Source: Aliarcobacter sp.
GTDB lineage: Bacteria; Campylobacterota; Campylobacteria; Campylobacterales; Arcobacteraceae
Length of the DNA: 64,000 bases
Assembly (NCBI GenBank): GCA_028688995.1
Contig: JAQTXB010000014.1
Location: forward strand, 1 to 64,000
Direction: 5' to 3'
Program-made: the position numbers and the translations under genes
Notes under the pieces: model-generated
Database searches by the model: none
The model's input: only the letters and a program-made list of their open reading frames with translations
What the model was told of the DNA's origin: nothing
In this document: piece by piece, positions 26,306-35,777 of the stretch
Layout: the number at the start of each line of letters is the position of its first letter
Numbering within the stretch: the first letter of the stretch is position 1

Positions 26306-27004
26306 ATGAGTAAGGCAATGAAATTATGTATATCTTTAGATTTACCAACAGCAAAAGAAAATTTAGCTTTAGTTGAACAAATTAAAGATTTTGATGTTTG
26401 GTTAAAAGTAGGTTTTAGATCATATATTAGAGATGGGAAAAAGTTTTTAGAAGATTTAAAAGCAATTAATCCAAATTTTAAAATATTTTTGGATTTAAAA
26501 CTTTATGATATTCCAAACACAATGGCTGATGCAGCAGAAGAGATTGCTAACTTTGGATTAGTTGATATGTTTAATGTTCATGCTAGTTCAGGTGTTGAAG
26601 CTATGAAAACAGTTATGGATAGGATTAAAGATACTCCTAATAAGCCTTTAGTATTAGCAGTAACTGCTCTTACTTCTTTTGATAATGAGAGCTTTAAGGC
26701 TATTTACAATGAAGATATAAGTACAAAAGCTATTCAATTTGCAAAAGATACTTATATTTCAGGTGTTGATGGTGTTGTTTGTTCAGCTTATGAAAGTTTA
26801 GATATTAAAAATAATACTTCAAAAGAGTTTATCACTTTATGTCCAGGTATTAGACCTTTTGGTGAAGATAGTGGTGATCAAAAAAGAGTAGCTGATATTG
26901 CTTTTTCAAAAGAAAATTTAGTAGATTTTATTGTTGTTGGAAGACCAATATATAAAGCTAGTAATCCAAAAAATGTAGTTGAAGAGATATTAAAAAATAT
27001 TTAA
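26306..27004 (+). CDS. pyrF: Orotidine 5'-phosphate decarboxylase PyrF
   Basis: 232 residues, usual length. It decarboxylates OMP to UMP, the last step of pyrimidine synthesis. The TIM barrel shows the catalytic D-K-x-x-D cluster in FLDLKLYDIPNTM, VNVHAS-type strand FNVHASSGVEAM, and CPGIRPFGEDSGDQKR with the phosphate-binding loop. IVVGRPIYKA closes the barrel. It is the last gene of the kdsA-ribH-nusB-pyrF run; the tRNA cluster starts 90 bases on. Confidence 0.96.
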   Translation: MSKAMKLCISLDLPTAKENLALVEQIKDFDVWLKVGFRSYIRDGKKFLEDLKAINPNFKIFLDLKLYDIPNTMADAAEEIANFGLVDMFNVHASSGVEAMKTVMDRIKDTPNKPLVLAVTALTSFDNESFKAIYNEDISTKAIQFAKDTYISGVDGVVCSAYESLDIKNNTSKEFITLCPGIRPFGEDSGDQKRVADIAFSKENLVDFIVVGRPIYKASNPKNVVEEILKNI

Positions 27005-27047
27005 TTATCTCTTTATACTTTTAAGTATGTTTTAAGTGATGTAGTAT

Positions 27048-27053
27048 TATAAT
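27048..27053 (+). promoter_or_regulatory. -10 element of the tRNA cluster
   Basis: A perfect TATAAT (GTAGTATTATAAT context) 47 bases before tRNA-Ser, giving a predicted start near 27060. No clear -35 box is present, as is usual in this phylum. Confidence 0.5.
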
Positions 27054-27094
27054 TTCCATCCTGATTTTAAGAAGTTAAAATTACGGAAAACAGC

Positions 27095-27185
27095 GGACAG
27101 TTGGGTGAGCTGGCTGAAACCACCTCCCTGCTAAGGAGACGTACTGGCAACGGTACCGAGGGTTCAAATCCCTCACTGTCCGCCA
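27095..27185 (+). tRNA. tRNA-Ser (GCT)
   Basis: Acceptor GGACAGT pairs with ACTGTCC, discriminator G, CCA encoded. The anticodon loop CTGCTAA gives GCT. A long variable arm (ACGTACTGG...CGGTACC) marks it as class II Ser. Length 91 bases. Confidence 0.97.
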
Positions 27186-27190
27186 TTTAT

Positions 27191-27267
27191 GGGTTATTAG
27201 CTCAGCTGGTTAGAGCACTCGGCTCATAACCGAGTGGTCGAAGGTTCGAGTCCTTCATAACCCACCA
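27191..27267 (+). tRNA. CAT-anticodon tRNA (possible tRNA-Ile2, else Met)
   Basis: Acceptor GGGTTAT/ATAACCC, discriminator A, CCA encoded, anticodon loop CTCATAA. The anticodon stem CTCGG/CCGAG and variable loop TGGTC resemble tRNA-Ile2, whose C34 is changed to lysidine by TilS so it reads AUA. The other elongator-type CAT tRNA at 27529 looks more Met-like. The identity is therefore uncertain. Confidence 0.9.
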
Positions 27268-27303
27268 CTATTTTAGATAATAGTTTTCACTTTTTGTGAT
27301 TTT

Positions 27304-27327
27304 AAAAATGTGTTTCGATACATTTTT
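27304..27327. repeat. Hairpin between tRNA genes
   Basis: AAAAATGT and ACATTTTT are perfect eight-base arms around an eight-base loop, just before tRNA-Gly. It could be a processing or partial termination structure. On the plus strand the stem itself ends in five T. Confidence 0.4.
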
Positions 27328-27329
27328 AT

Positions 27330-27406
27330 GCGGGAGTAGCTCAGTTGGCTAGAGCTTCTGCCTTCCAAGCAGACTGTCGCGAGTTCGAGTCTCGTCTCCC
27401 GCTCCA
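27330..27406 (+). tRNA. tRNA-Gly (TCC)
   Basis: Acceptor GCGGGAG pairs with CTCCCGC, discriminator T, CCA encoded. Anticodon loop CTTCCAA gives TCC, reading GGA and GGG. Length 77. Confidence 0.97.
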
Positions 27407-27442
27407 TTTAATCCATTGGATTAAACGTTCTTTTATTTATAT

Positions 27443-27519
<77 letters not shown>

Positions 27520-27528
27520 ATTTTAAGT

Positions 27529-27605
27529 GTCAAGGTAGCTCAGCTGGTTAGAGCGCTGGTCTCATAAGCCGGAGGTCGAGGGTTCGAGTCCCTCTCTTGA
27601 CACCA
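27529..27605 (+). tRNA. tRNA-Met (CAT), elongator type
   Basis: Acceptor GTCAAGG/TCTTGAC with one G-T pair, discriminator A, CCA encoded. Anticodon loop CTCATAA; stem CTGGT/GCCGG uses two G-T pairs. It does not have the initiator C1-A72 mismatch. I take it as elongator Met, with the caveat that one of the two non-initiator CAT tRNAs is probably Ile2. Confidence 0.93.
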
Positions 27606-27623
27606 TTTCGAAAGAAATACGGC

Positions 27624-27700
27624 GCTGGTGTAGCTCAGTTGGCTAGAGCAGCTGATTTGTAATCAGCAGGTCGGGGGTTCGACTCCCTTCACCAGCTCCA
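27624..27700 (+). tRNA. tRNA-Thr (TGT)
   Basis: Acceptor GCTGGTG pairs with CACCAGC, discriminator T, CCA encoded. Anticodon loop TTTGTAA gives TGT, reading ACA. It complements the GGT isoacceptor at 43-115. Length 77. Confidence 0.97.
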
Positions 27701-27719
27701 TATTTAAACTTTATTTTCT

Positions 27720-27794
27720 TGGGGTATCGCCAAGCGGTAAGGCAACGGTTTTTGGTACCGTCACTCGAAGGTTCGAATCCTTCTACCCCATCCA
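27720..27794 (+). tRNA. tRNA-Gln (TTG)
   Basis: Acceptor TGGGGTA pairs with TACCCCA, the weak U1-A72 pair typical of Gln, discriminator T, CCA encoded. Anticodon loop TTTTGGT gives TTG. Length 75. Confidence 0.97.
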
Positions 27795-27853
27795 CTCAAC
27801 TTACTTATTATAAAATCTAATTAATACTTGATACTGTTAATTTAATTACTAAT

Positions 27854-27930
<77 letters not shown>

Positions 27931-27933
27931 AAT

Positions 27934-30900
27934 TTATATATTAAATATTATTGTAAACTCTGCACCTTTGTAAATCCCATTTTCATACTTATATTCAACA
28001 TTTCGGGCTTCAATTTTTCCATGCATTCCTTCATCAATTAATTTATAAGTCATATGTAATCCTAACCCTGTTCCTTGTGATTTATATTTTGTTGTAAAAT
28101 ATGGGTCGTATATTTTAGACATAATATTTTCTTGAATACCACCTGCATTATCTTTTATAGATATTTTTACAATACCATTTTGACAAGATGTTGTAATAAA
28201 TATTAGTGGTTTAGTTTGTTTTATCTCTTCCATGGCATCTTTTGCATTATTGAAAATATTAATTAAACATTGTATTAATTCATTTGGATATCCATTTAAT
28301 TTGATGTTATTGTCTAAATCAAGAACAATGTTTAAGTTATCTTTCTTTATTGAAGACTCTACTATATGTAAAAAATTATTTATAGTGCTTGTTAAATCAT
28401 AATTTTTTATTTTTCTATCACCCTTTATAAAGTTTCTAAAATCATTTATAGTTTCAGATAAATACTGAGCATTTTTATTAATTAAATCCATGTTCTGTAC
28501 TAATTCTTCATCATTTAATGTTCCAAACTCCTTTTGTATTTTCACTCCCGTTGCAACTGTAGAAATCATAGATAATGGTTGTCTCCATTGATGGGCGATA
28601 TTACTCATCATTTCTCCCATTGAAGCCAGCTTATCAGCCTTAAAGAGTTTTTCTTGAAACAACTTATTTTTTTCAACTTCGTCTTTAATTTTTATTTCTA
28701 ATGATGAATTTAATTTATCTAATTCATCTTTTTTTTGTTTTAAAATTAAATTTGAATTTTGTAATTTTTCAGTACTTTTTAGAATTTCATTTTTGAGAAA
28801 GTTATTAGTATGTTTTAGTAAGTATTGTCTATATAAAAAGAATATTAGCACAATTAAAAGAATTGCAGCTGCAACCCAAGCATAAGTATAATCTTCAATT
28901 TTCTCATATTTAATTGAAACCCATTTATTTGTAATATTTTGAATATCATCTTTTGTAATAGTATTAATTGCTTTATTCAAAATATCTTTTAATATTGGTT
29001 CATCATTTCTAGTTCCCATTCTTAAATGATTTTCATAACCATCTGGTTGATTTAGAATTTTAAGATTGAAATAGCCTTTTTCTTTAATTGTATAGGCAGA
29101 AATAATCATAGATCGAACAGTTAAATCAGCTTTTTTTTCTTCTACAAATTTAAATGCTTCATCTTCTGAATTTACAGGAATTATAACAAGATTAGGAAAG
29201 TCTTTTTGGAATCTTTCGTACATAGCCGTCTCTTTAGGAATGGCAATTGAGGCTTTGATTTTTGATAAATTTTCAATTCTATTATCTTCAATTCTTCCAA
29301 TAATTACATTAGGGTCATTAAAAATTGGCTCTGTAAAATTTAGCCAAGTTTCTCGTTGAGGCGTTTGATTTAAGAAACTCATAATGTCACATTTTTTTGC
29401 TTTTGATAATTCAACACTCTCTTCCCATGATTTTGTTGGAATTACTTTTATTTCAATTCCAAGTTTTGTGGTTATTAACTTTATAATATCTGCTGCAATT
29501 CCAATATGTTTTCCTTTTTTATCAAGAATTTCAAATGGTTCCCAATCTGGATCAACGCACATTGTAAATTGTTTTTTTGTATTTAGATACTTTTCTTCTT
29601 CAATATTTAAAGGAATTATATTTATAAATTTTTTTGTTGTTGATGTATTTATCCATTTTCTTTTTAATTCAGTTAATTCTTCATTTGTGATTTCATGTTT
29701 TGCTTTTTCTAAAATTCTTCCTAAAACAATATTTTTTTTATTTGTTGCTAAATGCATATCAAGATTAAATCTTTCATCACTTACTTCAAAGGCTGGCTTT
29801 AAATTTGTGATAAGATTATTTTCAATGAAATAATTTGCAACTATGAAACTGTCAATAAAACCATCTGCTTTATCAAAAGCTACTTTTTTGAGTCCTTCTA
29901 GCACATTTTCAACAATTAGGAGTTTGATATTCGGATAATATTTACGCAATAATTCTTCTTCATAAAAACCTTTTACTACAGCTATTGTTTTTCCATTAAA
30001 ATCATTTAAATTTTGAAAAAGATTTTGCTCTTTTTTTACAAATACAGAATCGAAACTTTTTGCATATGATGAAGTAAAATTTAAATATTTTTCTCTATCT
30101 TCTGTTTTTGCAATATTTAATATTACATCAATTTTATTTTCTTTTATCATTTGTAAAAAATCATTCCAAGTATAACCTGAAACATAATCAATTGATAATC
30201 CAATTTTTGAGGCTAATAAATTCATATAATCTATAGAATATCCACTCTCTTTTCCATTAACATTGTAATTAAATGGTGGCCAATCTAGTTCATTATTAAC
30301 TTTTATAATTGGATGCATTTTTAAAAAATCTTTTTCTTCATCTGTAAGAAGATTTTCGATTTTATTTTTTTCACTAATATAATAATCCAATAACATAGAG
30401 TTAATATTTTGATTTTTATCAACTAATCCTAAACTTGTATACATATCTGCATTAAGTTTTATTAATTCAGGTGTAATTGCTCCAATTTTAAATACATTTG
30501 TTTTAAATAGCTTTTCAGTTTGATTTGCTTCAAATAATAAGGATTCTATGCTTTTTCTTTTTGTATATTTATTATAAATTAGATTAACAATCTCTTTTTT
30601 ATTTTTGAAGGCATATTCCCAACCTTTATTAGTAGCTTCAACAAATTTTGTTACTTTGTCTAAATTTGTGTTTATAACTTGTTGGCTTGTAAAGAGTTCT
30701 ACATCATATGAATAAATACCAAAATTTGCGGGATTTAAAACATTATATTTAACTCCTAATTTATCTAAATCAAAAAGTTGTGAAGTTATAAATACACTCA
30801 TTGCATCTACTTCATTATTTGCAAATTTATCTATTTTAAAATCATGATTTATTAAAGTATAATCATTTTTCTTGATACCAAAATCTTTTAACATTACTCC

Positions 30901-31332
30901 TAAACTTGTATGTTCCATTTCCCAATCTACAGCCATGATTTTTTTATTTTTTAAATCAGCAGGGGTTTTTATTTCAGGTCTAGTTACGAGTGCAAGAGCA
31001 TTTTGTTTAAAATATGATGCTATTAAAACTACAGGTTTATGATTAAGTTTTTCTAAAATCAAAGCAGATGATGATATTCCAAAAGTTGCATTTCCACTTA
31101 ATACTTCATTTGTAATATTAATTCCCTCTTTAAACTCTTTTATTTCAACTTCAAGTCCAATATCTTTGTAATACCCTTGTTCAATTGCTGCATAAAAACC
31201 AGCAAATTCAAATTGATGTTTCCATTCAAGTTGTAAAGTAATTTTTTCTAACTTATTTGATTGATCTGTAGCGAATAGAAAATTGTTTAGAAATAGGATT
31301 AAATATAGTAGTAGTTGGAATAACTTTTTCAT
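27934..31332 (-). CDS. Sensor histidine kinase with three periplasmic solute-binding modules
   Basis: 1132 residues. After a signal peptide (about 1-22), an NMT1/ThiY-like domain spans about 27-320 (LQLEWKHQFEFAGFYAAIEQ). Two SBP_bac_3 domains follow, about 335-570 (KVNNELDWPPFNYNVNGK) and 580-820 (CVDPDWEPFEILDKKGK). One membrane helix near 830-850 (AWVAAAILLIVLIFFLYR) leads to a coiled coil. The kinase core has MMSNIAHQWRQPLSMI with the phospho-His, the N-box NIFNNAKDAM, DNAGG and GTGLGLHMTYK. No receiver domain or response regulator gene is nearby. It probably binds amino-acid- or pyrimidine-like solutes. Confidence 0.9.
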   Translation of the reverse strand: MKKLFQLLLYLILFLNNFLFATDQSNKLEKITLQLEWKHQFEFAGFYAAIEQGYYKDIGLEVEIKEFKEGINITNEVLSGNATFGISSSALILEKLNHKPVVLIASYFKQNALALVTRPEIKTPADLKNKKIMAVDWEMEHTSLGVMLKDFGIKKNDYTLINHDFKIDKFANNEVDAMSVFITSQLFDLDKLGVKYNVLNPANFGIYSYDVELFTSQQVINTNLDKVTKFVEATNKGWEYAFKNKKEIVNLIYNKYTKRKSIESLLFEANQTEKLFKTNVFKIGAITPELIKLNADMYTSLGLVDKNQNINSMLLDYYISEKNKIENLLTDEEKDFLKMHPIIKVNNELDWPPFNYNVNGKESGYSIDYMNLLASKIGLSIDYVSGYTWNDFLQMIKENKIDVILNIAKTEDREKYLNFTSSYAKSFDSVFVKKEQNLFQNLNDFNGKTIAVVKGFYEEELLRKYYPNIKLLIVENVLEGLKKVAFDKADGFIDSFIVANYFIENNLITNLKPAFEVSDERFNLDMHLATNKKNIVLGRILEKAKHEITNEELTELKRKWINTSTTKKFINIIPLNIEEEKYLNTKKQFTMCVDPDWEPFEILDKKGKHIGIAADIIKLITTKLGIEIKVIPTKSWEESVELSKAKKCDIMSFLNQTPQRETWLNFTEPIFNDPNVIIGRIEDNRIENLSKIKASIAIPKETAMYERFQKDFPNLVIIPVNSEDEAFKFVEEKKADLTVRSMIISAYTIKEKGYFNLKILNQPDGYENHLRMGTRNDEPILKDILNKAINTITKDDIQNITNKWVSIKYEKIEDYTYAWVAAAILLIVLIFFLYRQYLLKHTNNFLKNEILKSTEKLQNSNLILKQKKDELDKLNSSLEIKIKDEVEKNKLFQEKLFKADKLASMGEMMSNIAHQWRQPLSMISTVATGVKIQKEFGTLNDEELVQNMDLINKNAQYLSETINDFRNFIKGDRKIKNYDLTSTINNFLHIVESSIKKDNLNIVLDLDNNIKLNGYPNELIQCLINIFNNAKDAMEEIKQTKPLIFITTSCQNGIVKISIKDNAGGIQENIMSKIYDPYFTTKYKSQGTGLGLHMTYKLIDEGMHGKIEARNVEYKYENGIYKGAEFTIIFNI

Positions 31333-31351
31333 AATTCTTCTTTTTAATTAG

Positions 31352-31357
31352 ATTATA
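31352..31357 (-). promoter_or_regulatory. -10 element of the sensor kinase gene
   Basis: TATAAT read on the minus strand, about 20 bases before the kinase ATG. The resulting leader would be about 13 bases and includes an AAGAAG ribosome site. Confidence 0.35.
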
Positions 31358-31429
31358 ATTTATAACTTGATTATTTTATATTATATCATTAAATAATCTC
31401 TTCATAATTCTTTTAAAATATATTTTAGA

Positions 31430-31435
31430 TACAAT
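31430..31435 (+). promoter_or_regulatory. -10 element of the 31465 gene
   Basis: TACAAT 30 bases before the ATG, with AAAGAGGAAG as ribosome site between them. The 132-base gap to the kinase thus holds two divergent promoters. Confidence 0.4.
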
Positions 31436-31464
31436 ATTATTAATTTAGCAAAAGAGGAAGTTTC

Positions 31465-32001
31465 ATGAGTGATAGATTACATGAAATAATGGGAGAAATT
31501 GGTATTTTACACAATCAATTATTAGAAAATAAAAAGATTGAAAATGCCCTTGAAGTTTTAGATTTTATAAAAAACTACGAAATTGATGTGCAAAAACATT
31601 ATTTAAATTTATTGTTACAATATTATTTTCAAAAAAATGATTTAAAAAATTTAAAAGAGTTATTGTTAGTTGGAGCAAAGTTTGATATTAGATTTGAAGA
31701 TGTAAAAGAGGCATTTTTAAATATAAAATCAGAAGATGAAAATGTTATAGAGTTTATGGAAGATGCTGTTGTTTTTATAAAAGAAAAAATTAATGAAAAA
31801 GATTTAAAAGATATTTATGCCTATTATATGAACAACGTATCATTACAAGAAACCTTAAATTATTCTATAAATTTAATTAAAAAAAATAGATATGTTTGTG
31901 TCTATTGTTTTCATAATTTACAAAGTGTTTATGGACAGTTTTTTTTAAATGAAGATTTATTAGAATCTCTAAAAAGAGATTTACCATATTTGTTAAAATA
32001 A
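31465..32001 (+). CDS. Hypothetical alpha-helical protein
   Basis: 178 residues that I do not recognise. No signal peptide or membrane segment. It looks wholly alpha-helical, rich in Leu, Lys and Glu, with short helix pairs such as IENALEVLDFIKNYEIDVQK and YYFQKNDLKNLKELLLVG, a look shared by TPR-like repeats. Two cysteines lie in VCVYCFHNL. Strong ribosome site AAAGAGGAAG. The next gene starts nine bases after its stop, so they may be co-transcribed. It would be cytoplasmic. Confidence 0.65.
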   Translation: MSDRLHEIMGEIGILHNQLLENKKIENALEVLDFIKNYEIDVQKHYLNLLLQYYFQKNDLKNLKELLLVGAKFDIRFEDVKEAFLNIKSEDENVIEFMEDAVVFIKEKINEKDLKDIYAYYMNNVSLQETLNYSINLIKKNRYVCVYCFHNLQSVYGQFFLNEDLLESLKRDLPYLLK

Positions 32002-32010
32002 AGATATAAA

Positions 32011-32760
32011 ATGCCTTCTTTTGAATTTATAATACCTCAGAGTTTTTTATTTCTTCCAGCAAATTTTTCTTTTGTATCTTTTTGTTTTTTTATATCTTTT
32101 ATTATTTCAAAAATATTTAAAAGTTTAATAGTCTTTTTTATATTATTAATTTCATTATTAAGTATTGGTTATGGTGATTTGTTTTTGAAATATGTAATCA
32201 AAAATTATTATGAATTAACTCAAATGGATTCAAAAATATATTTATATCCCACAAAAAATGAGGGACAAAAAATTGATAGTTTGTCGATTTCTAGTATATA
32301 TGCTCATCCCCTTAAATATTCTACAACATTAACTTCTATTGAAAAAGATGAAATTAGAACTATTCATGAAAATTATGTGGAGAGATTTATAGATATAGCA
32401 ACCTATGCAAACAAATATAATAATATTGTTTCAAATGTAGAAAGGGTTAGTTTAAATAATAGTGATAAAAATTTTAATAGTAATGAAAAAGCTAGATTTA
32501 TTATAGAAAAAAAAATAAAAACAACTTTTTTTCCTAAAGTTTATTCAGAGCAAGAGTATAAGTTTATAGATACAACAAATAATTATGTTTTAGCAACAGC
32601 TTTTAATATATCTTTTTTAGTGGATAATCATAAATTTAGAAACAGATATTTATATTGGGGAAATGAAAAAGAAGAAGAGTTTAATCCAACGCCTATTCAG
32701 AATTTTGACAATATATATAAAAAGATGTTTATATATGATTTAAGAGGAAAAGTTAAATAA
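32011..32760 (+). CDS. Hypothetical membrane-anchored protein
   Basis: 249 residues, not recognised. Two hydrophobic stretches at about 10-30 and 38-62 (LIVFFILLISLLSIGYG) are followed by a soluble domain of about 185 residues. That domain is predicted mixed alpha/beta with many aromatic and Asn residues. The membrane segments suggest a domain exposed in the periplasm or cytoplasm, depending on topology. The ribosome site is weak. It follows the 31465 gene closely and precedes a chemoreceptor gene with its own promoter. Confidence 0.6.
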   Translation: MPSFEFIIPQSFLFLPANFSFVSFCFFISFIISKIFKSLIVFFILLISLLSIGYGDLFLKYVIKNYYELTQMDSKIYLYPTKNEGQKIDSLSISSIYAHPLKYSTTLTSIEKDEIRTIHENYVERFIDIATYANKYNNIVSNVERVSLNNSDKNFNSNEKARFIIEKKIKTTFFPKVYSEQEYKFIDTTNNYVLATAFNISFLVDNHKFRNRYLYWGNEKEEEFNPTPIQNFDNIYKKMFIYDLRGKVK

Positions 32761-32800
32761 TTTTTATTTAATCAATATACATATTAATGACATAATAATG

Positions 32801-32809
32801 TGTTATTAT
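32801..32809 (+). promoter_or_regulatory. Extended -10 promoter of the chemoreceptor gene
   Basis: TG-T-TATTAT 29 bases before the ATG. The TGn extension compensates for the missing -35. AAGGAACA serves as ribosome site. Confidence 0.5.
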
Positions 32810-32837
32810 ATTAAAATAATTAAATAAGGAACACAAA

Positions 32838-35309
32838 ATGAAAAACTTTTCTATAAAAAATAAATTATTGATTATAGTAATAGCTACTATAATTCTTGTT
32901 GCTACCATGATAGCTTTAAAATCTATATATGAGATTAATAATTTAACAAACCAAAATATAGAAGAGTATAAACAAAATGCTTATAATAATGCAAATGAAG
33001 AATTAAAGGCATTTACAAATTTTGCAAAAAATATAGCAGTTAATCTTTATAATCAATCATTACCCGAAAAAGTAAAAGAAAATGCAAAAGATAATTTGAA
33101 AAATCAAACAGACTTTTTATTTACTATGCTGACAAGATTATATGAAGAACAAAAAGGAAAAGTTCCAGAAGCAGAATTAAAAAGAATGATATTAGATACT
33201 ATTGATGCTGTTAGATATGGAGAAAATAAAGATTATTTTTTTGTTTATGATGAAAATTCAACTATATTAAAACTACCAATTAGTCCAGAAAGAGAAGGTA
33301 CAAAAAATACTCAACCTTATGTTAAAGAATTTATAGATAAAGCTACTAAAGATGGGGAAGGTCTGGTTCCTTATGAACAAGTTGTAAAAGATAAACCATC
33401 TAGACAAAAAGTATCTTATGTAAAACTATTTAAACCATATAATTGGATAATTGGAACAGGTACATATATTGATAATGTAAGTGAGTCTTTACAGAAAAAA
33501 GCTTTGGATGAAATTTCTCAACTTAGATTTGGTAAAGATGGATATTTTTATATTTATGATTATAATGGTGTGAATTTAATGCACCCAATAAAGCCTGATC
33601 TTGTAGGTAAAAATTTAATAGATTTAAAAAGTAAAAATGGAATCTATTATATTAAAGATTTAATTGAAGTTGCTAAAAAAGGTGGAGGTATTGTAACTTT
33701 TGATTTTGAAAAACCAAATGATAGTAAATTATATGAAAAAATAGGTTATTCAGTAGGTTTTGACGAATGGAAATGGATGATAGGAACTGGTGTTTATACT
33801 GATGATATAGAAAAAAATATTGAAATTATGAAAAATAATTCAAAAGATAAAATAACTTCAACAATTCTTGGAATTTTACTTATTGCATTAATTGTTTCTA
33901 TTCTTATAATTTTATTTGTAACATATTTTATAAATAGAGAAATAATTACACCTTTAAATACATTTCAAATTGGACTTTTAGATTTCTTTAAATATCTTAA
34001 TAAAGAGACAAAAAATGTTGAAAAAATCTCAATTAGATCTAATGATGAAATTGGGATAATGACAGAAATTGTTAATTCAAATATAGAAAAAACAAATAAG
34101 TTAATTGAACAAGATGAAAAATTAATTAATAATGTTAAGAGTGTTGTTTCAGAGATTAATAAAGGTAATCTAAAAAATAGAATAGAAGCTAAAAGTGATA
34201 ATGAAAGTTTAGAAGAGTTAAAAAATATTTTAAATGAGATGTTAACTCTGATTTCAGGAAAAATCAATGATGACTTAATAGTTATTGATGAAGTTTTAAA
34301 TGAATACAAAAATGTAAACTTTACAGTTAGAATAAGTAATCCCCATGGAGTTGTTGCTAAAGCTCTTAACTCTTTGGCTGATACTATTAATCATATGTTA
34401 GTTGAAAGTAAATCAAATGGATTAACACTAGAAGAGAGTTCAAATATTCTTCTTGCAAATGTTGATAAATTAAATATAAGTTCAAATGAAGCCGCAGCTT
34501 CTTTGGAAGAAACAGCTGCAGCAATTGAAGAGATAACAAGTAATATAAGAAATAATACAGAAAATATTGCAAAAATGGCAACTTATTCAAATAGAGTAAC
34601 AGCATCAGCAAATGATGGTGAAAAATTAGCAAATCAAACAACTCAAGCAATGGATGAGATAAATGTACAAGTTAATTCTATTAATGAAGCAATTTCTGTA
34701 ATTGATCAAATTGCATTCCAAACAAACATTCTTTCTTTAAATGCAGCTGTTGAAGCAGCAACCGCAGGAGAAGCTGGAAAAGGATTTGCCGTAGTTGCAG
34801 CAGAAGTAAGAAATCTTGCTTCTCGTTCAGCAGAAGCCGCTAAAGAGATAAAAAGTATAGTTGAAAATGCAACTACTAAAGCTAATCAAGGTAAATTAAT
34901 AGCTGGAAATATGATTAATGGATATAAAGAGTTAAATCAAAATATTACAAATACAATTAATTTAATTCAAGATATTGAAATGTCAAGTAAAGAACAGCTT
35001 ACTGGAATTGAGCAAATAAATGATGCGGTAAATCAATTGGATCAACAAACACAAAAAAATGCTGCAGTTGCATCTCAAACTCAAGATGTAGCTGAAATAA
35101 CAGATGAAATTGCAAGATTGATTGTAAGTGATGCAAATGCAAAAGAGTTTATGGGTAAAAATGAAGTTAGAGCAAAAGAGATGAACAAAAAAAGTAATTC
35201 TTTATCATCTAATGTAAAAATAGCTCAACCAACACAGAATAAGAAAATAGTTGAAGAGAAAAAAAGTTCAACTAAAAAATCTGATGATTCAGAGTGGGAA
35301 AACTTTTAA
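32838..35309 (+). CDS. Methyl-accepting chemotaxis protein with double Cache sensor
   Basis: 823 residues. Membrane helix 1 at about 8-27, then two tandem Cache-like modules of the sCache_2 type, each with a DYFFVYDEN- or [13 protein letters not shown] strand followed by GTGTYI/GTGVYT. Membrane helix 2 lies near 340-368. A HAMP and HAMP-like linker precede the signalling hairpin, whose tip is [20 protein letters not shown] and [15 protein letters not shown]. The C-terminus ends WENF in the form EWENF, similar to the xWxxF tether that recruits CheR and CheB in enteric receptors. The ligand is unknown. Confidence 0.93.
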   Translation: MKNFSIKNKLLIIVIATIILVATMIALKSIYEINNLTNQNIEEYKQNAYNNANEELKAFTNFAKNIAVNLYNQSLPEKVKENAKDNLKNQTDFLFTMLTRLYEEQKGKVPEAELKRMILDTIDAVRYGENKDYFFVYDENSTILKLPISPEREGTKNTQPYVKEFIDKATKDGEGLVPYEQVVKDKPSRQKVSYVKLFKPYNWIIGTGTYIDNVSESLQKKALDEISQLRFGKDGYFYIYDYNGVNLMHPIKPDLVGKNLIDLKSKNGIYYIKDLIEVAKKGGGIVTFDFEKPNDSKLYEKIGYSVGFDEWKWMIGTGVYTDDIEKNIEIMKNNSKDKITSTILGILLIALIVSILIILFVTYFINREIITPLNTFQIGLLDFFKYLNKETKNVEKISIRSNDEIGIMTEIVNSNIEKTNKLIEQDEKLINNVKSVVSEINKGNLKNRIEAKSDNESLEELKNILNEMLTLISGKINDDLIVIDEVLNEYKNVNFTVRISNPHGVVAKALNSLADTINHMLVESKSNGLTLEESSNILLANVDKLNISSNEAAASLEETAAAIEEITSNIRNNTENIAKMATYSNRVTASANDGEKLANQTTQAMDEINVQVNSINEAISVIDQIAFQTNILSLNAAVEAATAGEAGKGFAVVAAEVRNLASRSAEAAKEIKSIVENATTKANQGKLIAGNMINGYKELNQNITNTINLIQDIEMSSKEQLTGIEQINDAVNQLDQQTQKNAAVASQTQDVAEITDEIARLIVSDANAKEFMGKNEVRAKEMNKKSNSLSSNVKIAQPTQNKKIVEEKKSSTKKSDDSEWENF

Positions 35310-35312
35310 AAT

Positions 35313-35343
35313 ATAAAAAAGGGAAGTTTAAATAAAACTTCCC
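35313..35343 (-). terminator. Intrinsic terminator of the 35328 gene
   Basis: GGGAAGTTT (35321-35329) and AAACTTCCC (35335-35343) form a nine-pair stem. Read on the minus strand a T-rich tract (TTTTTTATATTT) follows. The hairpin contains the stop codon of the gene. There is no U-tract on the plus strand, so it does not end the chemoreceptor transcript well. Confidence 0.75.
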
Positions 35344-35651
35344 ATCTCATCACCTAAATAGGCATCAATTTTTTTTATAAATTCATCAAAAGATTTATTT
35401 CCAATTCTGTTAAAAATTACAATCTCTTCTCCAAAATCATTTTGAATAAAATGTTCTTCTTTTAAAATCTTTTTATATAGTTTTTGTAAATCATCTTCAC
35501 TTTCATCTTTGTTAAATAAAAACCAGTTTGCAGTTGAATCTTCAATTCTAATAAGTCCATAAGTTTTATTTTCATCAACATAGTCTTGAATAGTTCCATT
35601 TTCAAATAAAGCACCTACAACTAAATCATTTTCATTAAGAATCATTTCCAT
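35328..35651 (-). CDS. Hypothetical small protein
   Basis: 107 residues, not recognised. It is acidic and soluble, with predicted beta strands in the first half (DLVVGALFENGTIQDYV, TYGLIRIEDS) and helices in the second. No cysteine and no membrane segment. Two ATGs, at 35651 and 35645, are both reasonable; AAAGG lies upstream. Its own terminator indicates a real single-gene unit. The role is unknown. Confidence 0.6.
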   Translation of the reverse strand: MEMILNENDLVVGALFENGTIQDYVDENKTYGLIRIEDSTANWFLFNKDESEDDLQKLYKKILKEEHFIQNDFGEEIVIFNRIGNKSFDEFIKKIDAYLGDEMGSFI

Positions 35652-35746
35652 TTTTTGCCTTTTTAATTATTGAAGGGATTATAATTAAACCAAAGTTAGC
35701 ATAAGATTAGTTTTTATCTACTATTAGGTACAATTTCGAAAATTTC

Positions 35747-35754
35747 AAAAGGAA
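35747..35754 (+). promoter_or_regulatory. Ribosome binding site suggesting a non-canonical start
   Basis: AAAAGGAA lies 23 bases before the GTG at 35778, too far for it. It is well spaced for an in-frame ATA at 35760 or ATT at 35757, which would add six or seven residues. Confidence 0.5.
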
Positions 35755-35777
35755 ATATTATAAAAAAATTTAAAAAA

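Noticed and set aside
27012..27035. ATACTT/AAGTAT hairpin after pyrF as a terminator
   Set aside because: Six-base arms with a two-base loop and a broken U-tract are too weak; pyrF may read through to the tRNAs.
29384..29833. 149-residue ORF on the plus strand
   Set aside because: It is the antisense frame of the sensor kinase gene, with Phe/Ser-rich low-complexity composition and no ribosome site.
34387..34650. 87-residue Leu-rich ORF on the minus strand
   Set aside because: Antisense of the chemoreceptor signalling domain; the leucine runs mirror Lys/Asn/Gln-rich codons.
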